A DNA stretch of 64,000 nt from positions 1 through 64,000 of the forward strand of contig NW_026970825.1 of the NCBI RefSeq assembly GCF_963678635.1. Reading direction: 5' to 3'. The translations under genes were made by a program, and so were the position numbers. Positions 53,901 to 60,219 of the stretch are shown piece by piece (within the stretch, counting starts at the first letter, position 1; every line of letters begins with the position of its first letter). The stretch comes from Symsagittifera roscoffensis. Lineage: Eukaryota > Xenacoelomorpha > Acoela > Convolutidae. The notes under the pieces were generated by a model. The model made no database searches. It saw only the letters and a list, made by a program, of their open reading frames with translations, and had not been told where the DNA came from.

Positions 53901-54355
53901 TAAAGTCCGTTGAATTGATTTGACAATTGTGCTCAACGAATTGTAACTAGCTCTTCACTTCTCGCCTTGCAAATTTTCCATTTTTGCACTACTTTTGAAT
54001 GCTGTTATGGCTAATTTTGCTATGAAGTATGAAGAAAAAATGTGTTCAGAATAGTTACGTTAATTTGTTCTCCTTGCAAAATTAGTTTCCTTTTGGCAAC
54101 GTTGAGACTTTCTCAAATTTTAAATTCAAATGTGTGGAAAATAGCTTTTTTCGATAAATTGTTTGGGAACAGGTTTTACTCGAGTTTTGTCTGCAGATTG
54201 ACAAGCAAGGACGACATGTTTCCTCTGGCTACAACTATAACACACAAGTATCAACGTCCGCGCAACGCCAGCCACATCCGCACTACATGCACCAGACGTC
54301 ACACGCACCCCAGAACAACTCAGACAGCGACGCAGCCGGACACTCCTGGGTTTAA
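41802..54355 (+). CDS. CTNND: Delta-catenin (p120-catenin family), 3' half, 11 exons
   Basis: Delta-catenins bind the juxtamembrane part of classical cadherins and act in adherens-junction stability and Rho-GTPase signalling. The 11 exons, with matched splice phases, are 41802-41955, 44049-44235, 44999-45081, 45217-45386, 45795-46104, 46300-46343, 46430-46501, 47695-47913, 49256-49477, 49934-49960 and 54197-54355. They total 1,647 nt, that is 548 codons plus TAA. The first four encode the last Armadillo repeats (GALKNICIDLDNKKLIG matches the family's conserved ALRNL-x-D-x-NKELIG pattern). The rest is a low-complexity S/N/Q/H/G-rich tail. The protein ends HSWV, a class I PDZ ligand comparable to DSWV in vertebrate members. 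The N-terminus and earlier repeats lie upstream of the window. Family assignment is confident; the exact orthologue and the tail splice pattern are inferred. Confidence 0.88.
42475..42645. mobile_element. Truncated third copy of the MITE family
   Basis: Shares with 41,331-41,575 both the flank (GATGAGATTCGTTCACACCG) and the element interior (TTGAGATATCCATTTTTGGT). It stops at GGTGACGG, where it meets a copy of the dispersed AT-rich repeat. It lies inside the first catenin intron of the window. Confidence 0.65.
42920..42995 (+). repeat. tRNA-like SINE segment
   Basis: A box-like TGGTCTGAAGG near 42,928 and B box-like GGTTTAAGTCC near 42,971 are spaced as in tRNA genes and tRNA-derived SINEs. 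Cloverleaf pairing is not convincing, so this is a decayed SINE head rather than a tRNA gene. Confidence 0.5.
43665..43735 (+). repeat. tRNA-like SINE segment (GACGTGAGG family)
   Basis: CATGGCGCAGATGCGAGGAC followed by GTGAGGTTCTCAATCTCCAG and GGGTTTCGATTTC. It shares GNCGTGAGGNTTC...AATC with segments at 57,312 and 58,757, so at least three copies of this family are present in the window. Confidence 0.55.
44049..44235 (+). CDS. CTNND: Delta-catenin exon: Armadillo region, EKVAFVLLCLKELC
   Basis: Acceptor GGTTTCAG, donor TGCAG|GTAGGT; 187 nt = 2 + 61 codons + 2. The first two bases complete the glycine codon from the previous exon. Residues include TSELIKHLPVDIENNFENVY and CEKVAFVLLCLKELCRETKS. 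In vertebrate p120 the equivalent stretch is the H-x-I-x-x-LVKNLPGG region followed by a helix. The vertebrate NLPGG insert is replaced here by HLPVDIENN. Codon use is more GC-rich than the surrounding intron. Confidence 0.88.
44236..44998 (+). other. Catenin intron, 763 bp, nothing recognised
   Basis: AT-rich. A 94-codon open stretch at 44,260-44,544 has no recognisable domain, lies wholly inside the intron and is treated as chance. The acceptor at the end (GGATGTTTGTGTAG) is good. Confidence 0.55.
44999..45081 (+). CDS. CTNND: Delta-catenin exon: YVLHGDGLKLIIPLAKYRD
   Basis: Acceptor TTTGTGTAG, donor CATTG|GTACGT; 83 nt = 1 + 27 codons + 1. This matches the position of the p120 segment where GIEKLVLINKS begins the last Armadillo repeat: an acidic/glycine turn (HGDG) followed by a hydrophobic helix (LKLIIPLAK). 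Exact splicing in frame with both neighbours supports the call. Confidence 0.87.
45217..45386 (+). CDS. CTNND: Delta-catenin exon: last Armadillo helix, EMWNCKSMRKEYK
   Basis: Acceptor GTGACTTTTAG, donor ACATTG|GTCAGT; 170 nt = 2 + 56 codons. The residues PIRIVKIAEELLVEMWNCKS and MRKEYKESNFRRPHFDP correspond to the final p120-family helix pattern (VLQ-[ST]-[IM]-W-x-Y-x-x-LR-x-x-x-[KE]-x-x-W). The conserved tryptophan and the following basic cluster are kept. It leaves in phase 0, which all following tail exons but one junction maintain. Confidence 0.9.
45478..45768. repeat. Long inverted repeat with circularly permuted arms, in an intron
   Basis: The arm at 45,478-45,584 is the near-perfect reverse complement of 45,632-45,738 (for example GTCTACGTGTGATGTATTTA against TAAATACATCACACGTAGAC). 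The loop segment 45,585-45,615 (GTTATTC...CTCAAAACTG) also has its reverse complement, placed outside the right arm at 45,736-45,767. The order is therefore X-Y-spacer-X'-Y', not the usual X-Y-Y'-X'. It ends 27 bp before the next catenin exon and could fold into a strong hairpin in the pre-mRNA. Confidence 0.9.
45795..46104 (+). CDS. CTNND: Delta-catenin exon: start of low-complexity tail
   Basis: Acceptor GTGCTTTCAG, donor TCGG|GTGAGA; 310 nt = 103 codons + 1. It opens with a basic patch (RKSRAKSADDLNNSFGG), continues glycine- and serine-rich (MVSRGGGAGTAGEGRGDYNG), and ends with PDYNNLNRRYS. Serine/arginine-rich C-terminal tails after the Armadillo domain are usual in this family. It is notably GC-rich compared with flanking DNA. 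No domain is expected here; it is likely disordered. Confidence 0.85.
46300..46343 (+). CDS. CTNND: Delta-catenin small tail exon, 44 nt
   Basis: Acceptor GTTTTTAAG, donor CCTCAA|GTAAGT; 44 nt = 2 + 14 codons. The first two bases complete glycine from the previous exon, and the residues DNGDNYMQNEYRPQ follow. It fits the frame on both sides, which is the main support for so short an exon. Confidence 0.75.
46430..46501 (+). CDS. CTNND: Delta-catenin tail exon, 72 nt, phase 0
   Basis: Strong polypyrimidine acceptor (GATTTTTTTTCAG), donor CCAAAT|GTGAGA; 24 complete codons: DMMDAPIAAPRG and LDPFQIQNMSPN. It is a multiple of three and phase 0 on both sides, so it can be skipped without changing the frame. 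Confidence 0.78.
46502..47694 (+). other. Catenin intron, 1.2 kb, start of a segmental duplication
   Basis: Mostly AT-rich with no exon I can support. From about 47,070 onward it is a diverged duplicate of 48,560-49,255 (TCTTTTTGATTAATCCGCCC against TCTTTTTGCTTAATCCGCAC). A short GT microsatellite lies at about 47,675-47,690, next to the following acceptor. Confidence 0.6.
47695..47913 (+). CDS. CTNND: Delta-catenin tail exon a (duplicated pair)
   Basis: Acceptor GTGTGTTTAG, donor CTCGAGT|GTGAGTGC; 219 nt = 73 codons, phase 0. Residues LNHSPVNSVTSDRNSTSSHQ, then FAPPSANHSIRSNNTTT, ending GGVLDSHEYSS. It is Ser/Asn/His/Thr/Gln-rich and probably disordered. It is clearly homologous to 49,256-49,477. 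Because both are symmetric phase-0 exons, they could be included together, alternatively, or skipped without a frame change. Confidence 0.85.
47914..49255 (+). other. Catenin intron, 1.3 kb, with SINE and duplicated segment
   Basis: Holds a tRNA-like segment (48,105-48,170), the dispersed hairpin motif (48,380-48,415) and, from about 48,560, the second copy of the duplicated region. A tandem repeat of about 29 bp (TTAGCTTATTTTATTCAGAT with TGTTCGAA) lies at 49,090-49,148. Several open stretches of 62-85 codons here have no recognisable content. Confidence 0.6.
48105..48170 (+). repeat. tRNA-like SINE segment with good A and B boxes
   Basis: The A box TAGCGTAGAGG (48,113) and B box GGTTCGAACCT (48,156) both match the pol III internal promoter consensus, with tRNA-like spacing. 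The flanks show no clean acceptor-stem pairing, so a SINE head is more likely than a tRNA. Confidence 0.55.
49256..49477 (+). CDS. CTNND: Delta-catenin tail exon b (duplicate of exon a)
   Basis: Acceptor TGTTTATTTAG, donor CTCGAGT|GTGAGTGC (same donor context as exon a); 222 nt = 74 codons, phase 0. Residues FHNSRINSVTSDRNSTSSHQ, FAPPSANHSIRSNN, ending GVLDSHVYSS. The first half is almost identical to exon a at both protein and DNA level; the middle diverges (TINSNNHLNPPYQPSQSQ against TTTNQNLSTPHQPSHAQ). The open frame is kept despite the divergence, which argues that both copies are still in use. Confidence 0.83.
49934..49960 (+). CDS. CTNND: Candidate 27-nt delta-catenin microexon
   Basis: Acceptor TTGGTTTTTTCAG, donor TTACAG|GTACAG; nine codons, RPEYFNSLQ, phase 0 at both ends, between the phase-0 exon b and the phase-0 last exon. 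Support is only splice-site quality, phase and the absence of a stop. Skipping it would not alter the frame, so it may be alternatively used or not real. Confidence 0.5.
50295..50370 (+). repeat. tRNA-like SINE segment
   Basis: TTGCCTAGCAG (A box-like, 50,304) and AGTTCGAATCC (B box, 50,344), followed by GGCTTTTGCAG and a T-rich run, as in a decayed tRNA-derived SINE. Confidence 0.55.
50650..51233. repeat. Foldback element with about 240-bp arms
   Basis: The left arm at about 50,721-50,960 and right arm at about 50,992-51,233 are near-perfect reverse complements around a loop of about 31 bp (for example AATGGGTTTTCGTTTTTCTT against AAGAAAAACGAAAACCCATT). The left arm also holds an internal direct repeat: about 50,650-50,750 resembles 50,866-50,960 (TTATATCGACTTAGTCC, TTTGCGTCATTTCGAG). 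Open stretches on both strands here mirror each other and are not genes. Confidence 0.9.
51334..51435. repeat. Tandem duplication of about 48 bp
   Basis: TTTTCATTCACTATTTTGTG followed by GCGCAAT occurs twice, at about 51,349 and 51,396, separated by T-rich sequence and CCTCGGTA or CCTACGTA. Confidence 0.85.
51625..51710 (+). repeat. tRNA-like SINE segment
   Basis: TGGCCAACTTG (A box-like, 51,631), then a tRNA-like body and GGTTCAAAACT (B box-like, 51,682), followed by GACAAGGACCTG and a T-rich tail. It resembles the segment at 42,920-42,995 (both have CCTGAAGGTAACG-like or CTGAAGGTTACG text). Confidence 0.5.
51880..52700. repeat. Degenerate tandem repeat of about 150-190 bp
   Basis: Five to six diverged units share, in the same order, TTTTGACCGTTTTGTGAA, TTTCTCGAAAACTAACCTCT, CAAATCTG, an ATCGAAACTACAGGTTG block and a GCTTAAGCGGCTACGCCCA-like block. 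Unit starts are near 51,880, 52,035, 52,205, 52,345, 52,500 and 52,665. Divergence is high, so this is an old array. Confidence 0.65.
53010..53360. repeat. Dispersed AT-rich repeat, second near-complete copy
   Basis: TGTAGGTCGCGATGATTTT, then GAAGGCAAATTCCACAATCG, TTTCGAAAGTGGAATTTATT, TTTCCCAGCGGAATAAC and CAGTTTTCTCAAATTTGGG follow in the same order and spacing as at 40,330-40,680. Shorter relatives lie at 42,640-42,830 and 55,450-55,640. Confidence 0.7.
54197..54355 (+). CDS. CTNND: Delta-catenin last coding exon, PDZ-ligand C-terminus
   Basis: Acceptor TTTTGTCTGCAG, then 52 codons and TAA, phase 0 entry. Residues IDKQGRHVSSGYNYNTQVS, then a Q/H/P-rich stretch, ending SDAAGHSWV. The final S-W-V with serine at -2 is a class I PDZ ligand. 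Vertebrate delta-catenin and ARVCF end in DSWV, which bind PDZ proteins such as Erbin and densin-180 (established knowledge). The reading frame that gives this ending is the only one in phase with the upstream exons. Confidence 0.88.
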   Translation: MDKQGRHVSSGYNYNTQVSTSAQRQPHPHYMHQTSHAPQNNSDSDAAGHSWV

Positions 54356-56780
54356 AGAGAGAATTGGCGACGTAGTTCTAATTACGTAATCTCAATGAAG
54401 TAAAATCCAGCGATGTAATCGCAGTTTCTGGGAAATTTTTTGGAACTTGGTTGTATCTATAAACTATTTAAAGGTGATTTCAAATAATTGTTAAACGTAA
54501 TACCGAAGGCAATTGTATTTTGGGTGTCGACGACAAAAGTTGGACTCGAAATTATTTTCTAAAATGTGGTTGCAAAAATTCTTCCTTGAAAGTATGTCTA
54601 GATTCTCCTGCGAAACTTGTTCAGTTAATTTTGTGTCCAAAAATATACTTGAACATGCCGCTACTGATGTATTATATTGATGTTTCATCCTATAATTTTG
54701 AACCTGTTTTTTTATTTGCTTTTTTAGTTACCGCCTTTTCAATTTCCTTGTTAGAATTTTTTCATAACATTCAATGATATTGGTTGTTGGATCACAAAAC
54801 TGAAAGATAATTCCCGCATTTTAAGTGTGTTAAAATCGCAATGAACAATTGAATGCCGTTTTTGACTTATTTTGAGTCTAAATTCTATTTCATCCTGGGA
54901 TCCATCTATCATACATGTACCCATTTAGTGCCTCTATGCAAACTTATAAAGTAATTTTAGTTTTGTAGTATATGGGAAAAATTGTAGAAACGATCTCTCC
55001 GAAAGATACTGAGTTGAGGTAACAATTTGATTTTCTTGAATTTATGCAAAAAAGTTGACCTCGTTATTAGACGCCTGAATTTTCTGTACTTCAATTCAGC
55101 GATAAGTAATTTTTCATAGGATCAATTTCATCATGATGGCGCTTTGAAGTGTTTTCAATTGTGAATATCACGTTTTTATGTAGTCTGAAATCATTAAAGC
55201 TAACCTAATGTACATTTTGTTTCTAATTAGAATCCCAAATTTGCTTTAACCGCTAACTCATCGTAACTTTTGTAACGAGTTCTAAATTTTGTAAATGGAA
55301 ATTAAAATTTATTCACCTTTTCTTCGTGAAAGCCATTTGTTTTATCTAGTGACAAATTCGCCGATTAAGTTATAAACACCTCAGAAGCGACTAAAGACTA
55401 ATCAGTAGGGCACAATTGTATATTTATTGATTAACTGTTCTTATTTGTAATGAACTGAAGACACTTTTTGAGGTCGTGATGCTTGTCGGAAAAAGTCTTT
55501 TTGTGGTTTGACTTTTGATTTCAAGTCAAGTTGTTTTGCTATAAGGAAGGTAAATTGCGCTCATCAATAACGAAAAGCAAAAATGCGCAAAAAAAAACGT
55601 AATCTAGTTCTAGGTTCAAGGGTGGATTTCAATTTAAAAGAGTTGTAAGCGTAATTACAAGTTAGGCTATTGACCCTGTTTCTACACAAGCGTAGTGAAA
55701 TGTAAAACCACAATCCTACTCTTTCCAACTCTAGTAGCAAAGATAAGTACTACTCTTGGTGGCAATTTCAAAGCAGATAAATCGAAGAAGATATTTGAAG
55801 AAGATATTTGCTCCAACAGCAAAGTGATGAAGACTCATTTTCAGGAATTTTGTTGGTCAGTGTTATTGCGAAGTTTTCGAATGCATAGTTTGAAAACAAT
55901 TTCGCTGTTTACTTTCCAATTTTCTACACGAAAAGCAATTGTGGTTGCCTTTAATTTATTTTTTTCTAAACTAGTACATAAAAGTACTTTTTTGAGCATT
56001 TTGTAGCTATTTTTGCCGATTTTTGTAAGCTTCAGTATTACTATAAGGAAGTACACTCGCTTAGAAAATTTGAATGTCGGGGAACTGAGCGGAGGTTCAA
56101 TTCTCATAGTGGGAAATTTTCTTTCAAAACATTAGGTTTTAATTTTAAGATCTTTTTTGCCCTTTGTAATCTAACTCGCGGCGTATTTTCGCTTTGTTTG
56201 CGACGTGCAGCCTCGCCTCTGCGTCTCAGATAAGGTTATTTAAAACAAAAATTTAAATTATGAATTATTTCTTAATTCAAATTATTTGTATAAAAATAGA
56301 AAATTGATTTTTTCTCAAATTGATGATTTTTTTATGTGTTTATTGGCAACTATTGAACTCTGCTGGCTGTCTGTTACTGCCAGTTTCTTACTATCATTTA
56401 AGTACTTCATTTTAGAAGGTTTTGCGAAGTTGTCTTAGCGTTATAGAGAATTGCAAAACGTTCGGATGGATAATTAAATTGAAAATGCATAAAGCAAGAT
56501 TCTCATTTAGGTGTGTCTCAAATTAGCAAGCAAATGGATGCAAAATGATAGACTACCCCTCAATGAATTATTTCCACCCAAACTTTTTGAGCTTTTTATA
56601 ATTGTTCAAATACAAGAGGTTGCTGAAAGCTCTTTAATTATTTTTATCATCTATATAAGACCAAAATACTATTTCGAGAGTATTTGAACAAATGTGTCAT
56701 TATGAAGCCTGAATTAAGAAGCCATAATAGTAACGTTGTTATCTCGGAATCGGGAGAGAACGGTATCTAGTCTCCGCTGT
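54356..56780. other. Catenin 3' UTR and intergenic DNA, no gene seen
   Basis: The 3' UTR end is not clear. I found no AATAAA close to the stop, only ATTAAA variants at 55,193 and 55,301. A partial copy of the dispersed AT-rich repeat lies at 55,450-55,640, and the dispersed hairpin motif at 56,190-56,230. Open stretches of 85-103 codons here have no recognisable content and no splice support. Confidence 0.5.
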
Positions 56781-56784
56781 CGCA

Positions 56785-58215
56785 AGTTTTGTATCAGAAC
56801 GAAACTTGTTTTTTTTAGTGTTAAGCGACCTACTTGCCATGTTTTGCATGTCTTGCGTGGGCCGCTTTGCTCTTGTGTCTCTTAGTTAGTAGAAACAAAT
56901 CAATTAAATTATAAGGATAGTTTTGTAGGATTTTGTTATGAAAAATTTAGTATATAAGCCAAGATAGAAACCGTAGTGTAGTAGTAGTAGTAGTATGAAT
57001 CTTCTGTTTGTTCCAACCAAAGTCACAAATAAAAAGCTCATTGTTTGTAAATTGCAAGAATCACGGTTCTGTATAATTGGAATTTTAATAGTTTCTGTTC
57101 GCTGCGTTTTTGTTGGTGAGTAATTGCCGCTCGCCAAGCGCCCGTAGCCCAGATGGAAAATCCTAATCTACAAGTTGGATATTCAATGCCGCATGTAGCA
57201 CTCTTTTTTTAAATATATTTGATGGCGTTTTTAGCCATCAAATAAACCATGAACATTTCGGAACACCAAACACCAATAAAGCAGCTACAGATTAATAGTT
57301 AGTTCAAAGCGAGCGGCCCAGATACGAGGGCGTGAGGTTTCAAATCCAAAGAGGGAGGTTCGAATCCAGCATAACCAGCTCAATGATTATAAATTTATTT
57401 TTTTTGCGGGAAGAAAACTTCAAAGAACTCTGGGGGTCCACGGAATGTTGTATTTTGCGGTTAACAAGATTTCTTAAATGATTGTTCAGAATATTTAACC
57501 TGGTTTTCTATTTACATTTTAAGTATTACGGTCAAAGCGTGAACAAAACTTCTATTTTTGCATCTTTTTTTTTTATTTTAGCCCTCACAACCTAATAGCA
57601 AAAAAATTATAGCTACCCCCAGTTTAAAACAATTGATGTGCTGTCATTCATAAGTGAATTGATACAAAAGTACATTCTGATTTTGTTAGAACTGACTGAA
57701 GCCTTCAATAAAATCGCGATTTCTCTATGAAAAAATAAAGATGCACATTCTATTTCATTGTAAATAAGGATGCACATGCTATTTCATTGTAAATAAAGAT
57801 GCACGTGCTATTTCATTGTAAAATGTTTTTTTTTTATCTGAGTTATTCAGTTTAAATTTCTGGGGACGTTTTTTTTTTGCTGGGGCTATAAATTACTGTG
57901 CGGGCTATAATGGGAAAGACCCCTGATTAGCTCGACTATTTTCACTATGCTCGTTCAATGTTTTTGACTTTCTCAGCCGAAGTTGAGTTGCTCGACATAT
58001 GTTTTGACACTATCGACCGAAACAAGCTGTATCAATTTTGTGTTCGGCTTAAAAGTGCTGCTCGACCCCTGCGCATTTTCAGTCACTTCTAAATTGAAAG
58101 TTAGTTCAAATAATTAGGCCTGGGTAAGTCCAGGTTCCTTAGTAAAATATGCACATGCGCTACATCAATGAGTTAATTTTCTTCATGGGACTGAACATTT
58201 AAATCTAGTTATTCG
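56785..58215. repeat. Tandem duplication, copy 1 (about 1.4 kb)
   Basis: A succession of blocks that recurs in order in the next copy: TGCATGTCTTGCGTGGGCC (56,846), TCCAACCAAAGTCACAAATA, GCCAAGCGCCCGTAGCCCAG, AATCCTAATCTACAAGTTGG, a tRNA-like segment, CGATTTCTCTATGAAAAAAT, AGACCCCTGATTAGCTCGAC and AAGTGCTGCTCGACCCCTG. It also holds a GTA microsatellite (about 56,975-56,996) and three tandem copies of about 32 bp (AAATAAAGATGCACGTGCTA, with TTTCATTGT) at 57,735-57,825. No coding frame is supported. Confidence 0.8.
57312..57375 (+). repeat. tRNA-like SINE segment (GACGTGAGG family)
   Basis: GGCCCAGATACGAGGGCGTG, then AGGTTTCAAATCC and a canonical B box GGTTCGAATCC at 57,357. It is homologous to the segments at 43,665 and 58,757. 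The strong B box with a poor acceptor stem suggests a SINE head. Confidence 0.6.
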
Positions 58216-58219
58216 CTGT

Positions 58220-59330
58220 CAAAATTTCGGTATCAGAATTAACCTTTTTGGGCTCCGTTTTTTTAAGTGTTAAGAAACCTATGCCATGATTTTACATGTC
58301 TTGCGTAGGCCACTTTGCTCTTGTGTCTAATCGCGGAGATATATAAAAGAAAACGAGTGTTTGCTAAAACTAAATAATTTTTTTTGTAAGATAGTTTTGT
58401 AATTTTGTTAATAAAAAATTTAGTGTAAACGCCAATCTAGCAATCTTAGTTTAGTATGTATCTTTTTTTTTCTTCCAACCATAGTCGCAAATAAAAAGTT
58501 CAAATAATAAAGTCCAATGTTTGTATTTTTGCAATACTCTCGGTCTGTAGCATTGGAAAAGTAATAGCCTCTGTTCGCTGCTTTATTGTTGGCTAGTGTT
58601 TGCCAAGCGCCAGTGTCACAGAGAGAAGACTCCTAATCTACAAATCGGAGATCCAATGCCTCTTATAGCACTGTTTTTTTAAATAATTGGTGGCGTTTTT
58701 GGCACTTAATTAAACTGTAGCTGCTTTGTTGGTGACTGGTGTTGCAAAATTTTCAAGGCGAGTGGGTCAGAAACAAGGACGTGAGGCTTCTAATCACGAA
58801 GAGGAAGGTTCGAGTCCGGCTTAAAAAGCTGAATGAATTTCTGAATGAAATTTTCACCGTCCGAAGAACACCTTAAAGAATCACGATTTCTCTATGAAAA
58901 AATAAAGATGCACAGACTTTTTGCTTGTGCATATTTTTTGTTGTATCTGATTTACTTACTTTAATTTACTAGTGGGGGACTGCTGTTTCTGGGGGTGAGG
59001 TCTATAACTTACTGGAGGAGGGATGGTGGCTATAATGGGAGAGACCCTTGATTAGCTCGACTGTTTTCACTATGCTCGTTCTATATTTCGACTTTCTCAG
59101 CCGAAATCGAGTCGGACATATATTTTGACACTCTCGACCAACATAAGCTGTGTCAATTTTGCTGTGCTCGACTTAAAAGTGCTGCTCGACCCCCTGCCCA
59201 TTTTCAGTCACAAAACTGCACTTTTCAAAGTCGAAAGCTAGTTCAAATACCTCGGCTGGGATAGGTCCAGGTTCGTCAGTAAAATACGCACGTACGCTTA
59301 ATCAATGATTTTCTGATTAATATTAGGACT
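58220..59330. repeat. Tandem duplication, copy 2 (about 1.1 kb)
   Basis: Diverged repeat of 56,785-58,215: ACATGTCTTGCGTAGGCCAC (58,296), TCCAACCATAGTCGCAAATA, GCCAAGCGCCAGTGTCACAG, AATCCTAATCTACAA-like text, a tRNA-like segment, CGATTTCTCTATGAAAAAAT, AGACCCTTGATTAGCTCGAC and AAGTGCTGCTCGACCCCC appear in the same order. The 32-bp triplication of copy 1 is reduced here to one unit. No coding frame is supported. Confidence 0.8.
58757..58825 (+). repeat. tRNA-like SINE segment (GACGTGAGG family)
   Basis: CGAGTGGGTCAGAAACAAGG, then ACGTGAGGCTTCTAATCACG and the B box GGTTCGAGTCC (58,807). Third member of the family in the window; it lies at the same place in duplication copy 2 as 57,312 does in copy 1. 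Confidence 0.6.
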
Positions 59331-59679
59331 GGGCGTTCTTATCTAATTTCCTTTTTCTTATACAACTTTTGTTTCAGGGAGTATTTTGCGCGCAAAGCGA
59401 GGCTACTTTCTCCACTGGCTTTTATGTAACAATAACAAAATATTCTTATAAAAATTTGTCGTTTTTAAAAAAGAAACAAAAACATTTTGCTTTTTTATTT
59501 TATTGATTCAACAATATCATCAAACAAAAGAAAATGGTATAATATACATACTTAACTGAGTTGGTATCAATGAATCGACAATTCAAATTCTGCGTGGTAT
59601 TAAACTCAATTAGAGACAATTTTCTATCTAAAAATCTAGATGAAAAGATTTACGAATAAACTACATTGAAAAGAGGCTA
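59331..59679. other. Region upstream of the small plus-strand gene
   Basis: AT-rich. It contains a strong acceptor-like sequence (CTTATACAACTTTTGTTTCAG, ending at 59,377) that might open a 5' untranslated exon of the next gene. No promoter element can be named with confidence. Confidence 0.35.
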
Positions 59680-60166
59680 ATGGACAAATTAACCTTTCAG
59701 ACAGTGTCGCAGAAAGCATTTGCAGGTAAGAAATATTCATTAAATCAAGTCATGACCAAAAAAAATTGCAATTATTTCTCCCTTTTTAATCTGTGTGAGT
59801 TTTTTGCATAGTCAACTGTTACTTCTTATGCTTTCATAGTTAACAGTTTTAGTTTCTTCGATGGTTATATTGGACATAAAACGCCACGTTGTAAATGGTT
59901 ATCTAGTTTTTAAAAAATGCTACAACGTTATTAGCTTTGGCTGTTCATTTTTTTTAAATAAAAGGCCGAACCTACAAAACTCATGATGAGATGATTATGA
60001 GCCAAAGCTCACTGCAATTTTTCATGCCTATTCTTACCACTTAAATGCGCAATTTGTCCTTCAGATCCTCGACCCGAAGTGTCGTATCGAAGTGTTGCCC
60101 TAAAGGGACAACCTGGCCACGTGAATCCGGCTGACGAACGGAACCTGTGCCGCTCCTGGAAGCCAG
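59680..60166 (+). CDS. Unrecognised small gene, first two coding exons
   Basis: Exon 1 is 59,680-59,725: ATG, 15 codons plus one base, MDKLTFQTVSQKAFA, donor TGCAG|GTAAGA. Exon 2 is 60,065-60,166: acceptor TTGTCCTTCAG; two bases complete an aspartate codon, then 33 codons from PRPEVSYRSVALKGQPGHVN to PADERNLCRSWKP, then one base before a possible donor (CCAG|GTGGGG). The exact frame match across the 339-bp intron and the GC-rich exon 2 in AT-rich surroundings support a real gene. If the last donor is unused the frame stops about 50 bp further, near 60,217. I do not recognise the family. The short polar motifs faintly recall microtubule inner proteins of cilia, but that is a guess. A minus-strand open frame overlaps exon 2, so strand is not fully settled. 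Confidence 0.55.
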
Positions 60167-60219
60167 GTGGGGTTAGTCCAGCTTGCTTGAAACTTTTTGT
60201 GTCAAATTCCTTTTGAGAG

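Larger units (their letters stand above)
49961..54196 (+). other. Catenin intron of 4.2 kb, rich in repeats
   Basis: Contains two tRNA-like segments (50,295-50,370; 51,625-51,710), a large foldback (50,650-51,233), a short tandem duplication (51,334-51,435), a degenerate tandem repeat (51,880-52,700), hairpin motifs (51,425-51,480; 52,945-52,990; 53,570-53,620) and a dispersed AT-rich repeat copy (53,010-53,360). No further exon is supported. Confidence 0.6.

Noticed and set aside
57312-58825. Functional tRNA genes
   Set aside because: B boxes are good but acceptor and anticodon stems do not pair convincingly, and the segments sit inside repeated units. SINE heads explain them better.
59378-59520. 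Possible exon after the strong acceptor ending at 59,377
   Set aside because: No frame can be chosen. One frame stops after about 16 codons and another after about 42, and there is no donor or partner exon. It could equally be a 5' untranslated exon of the gene starting at 59,680.
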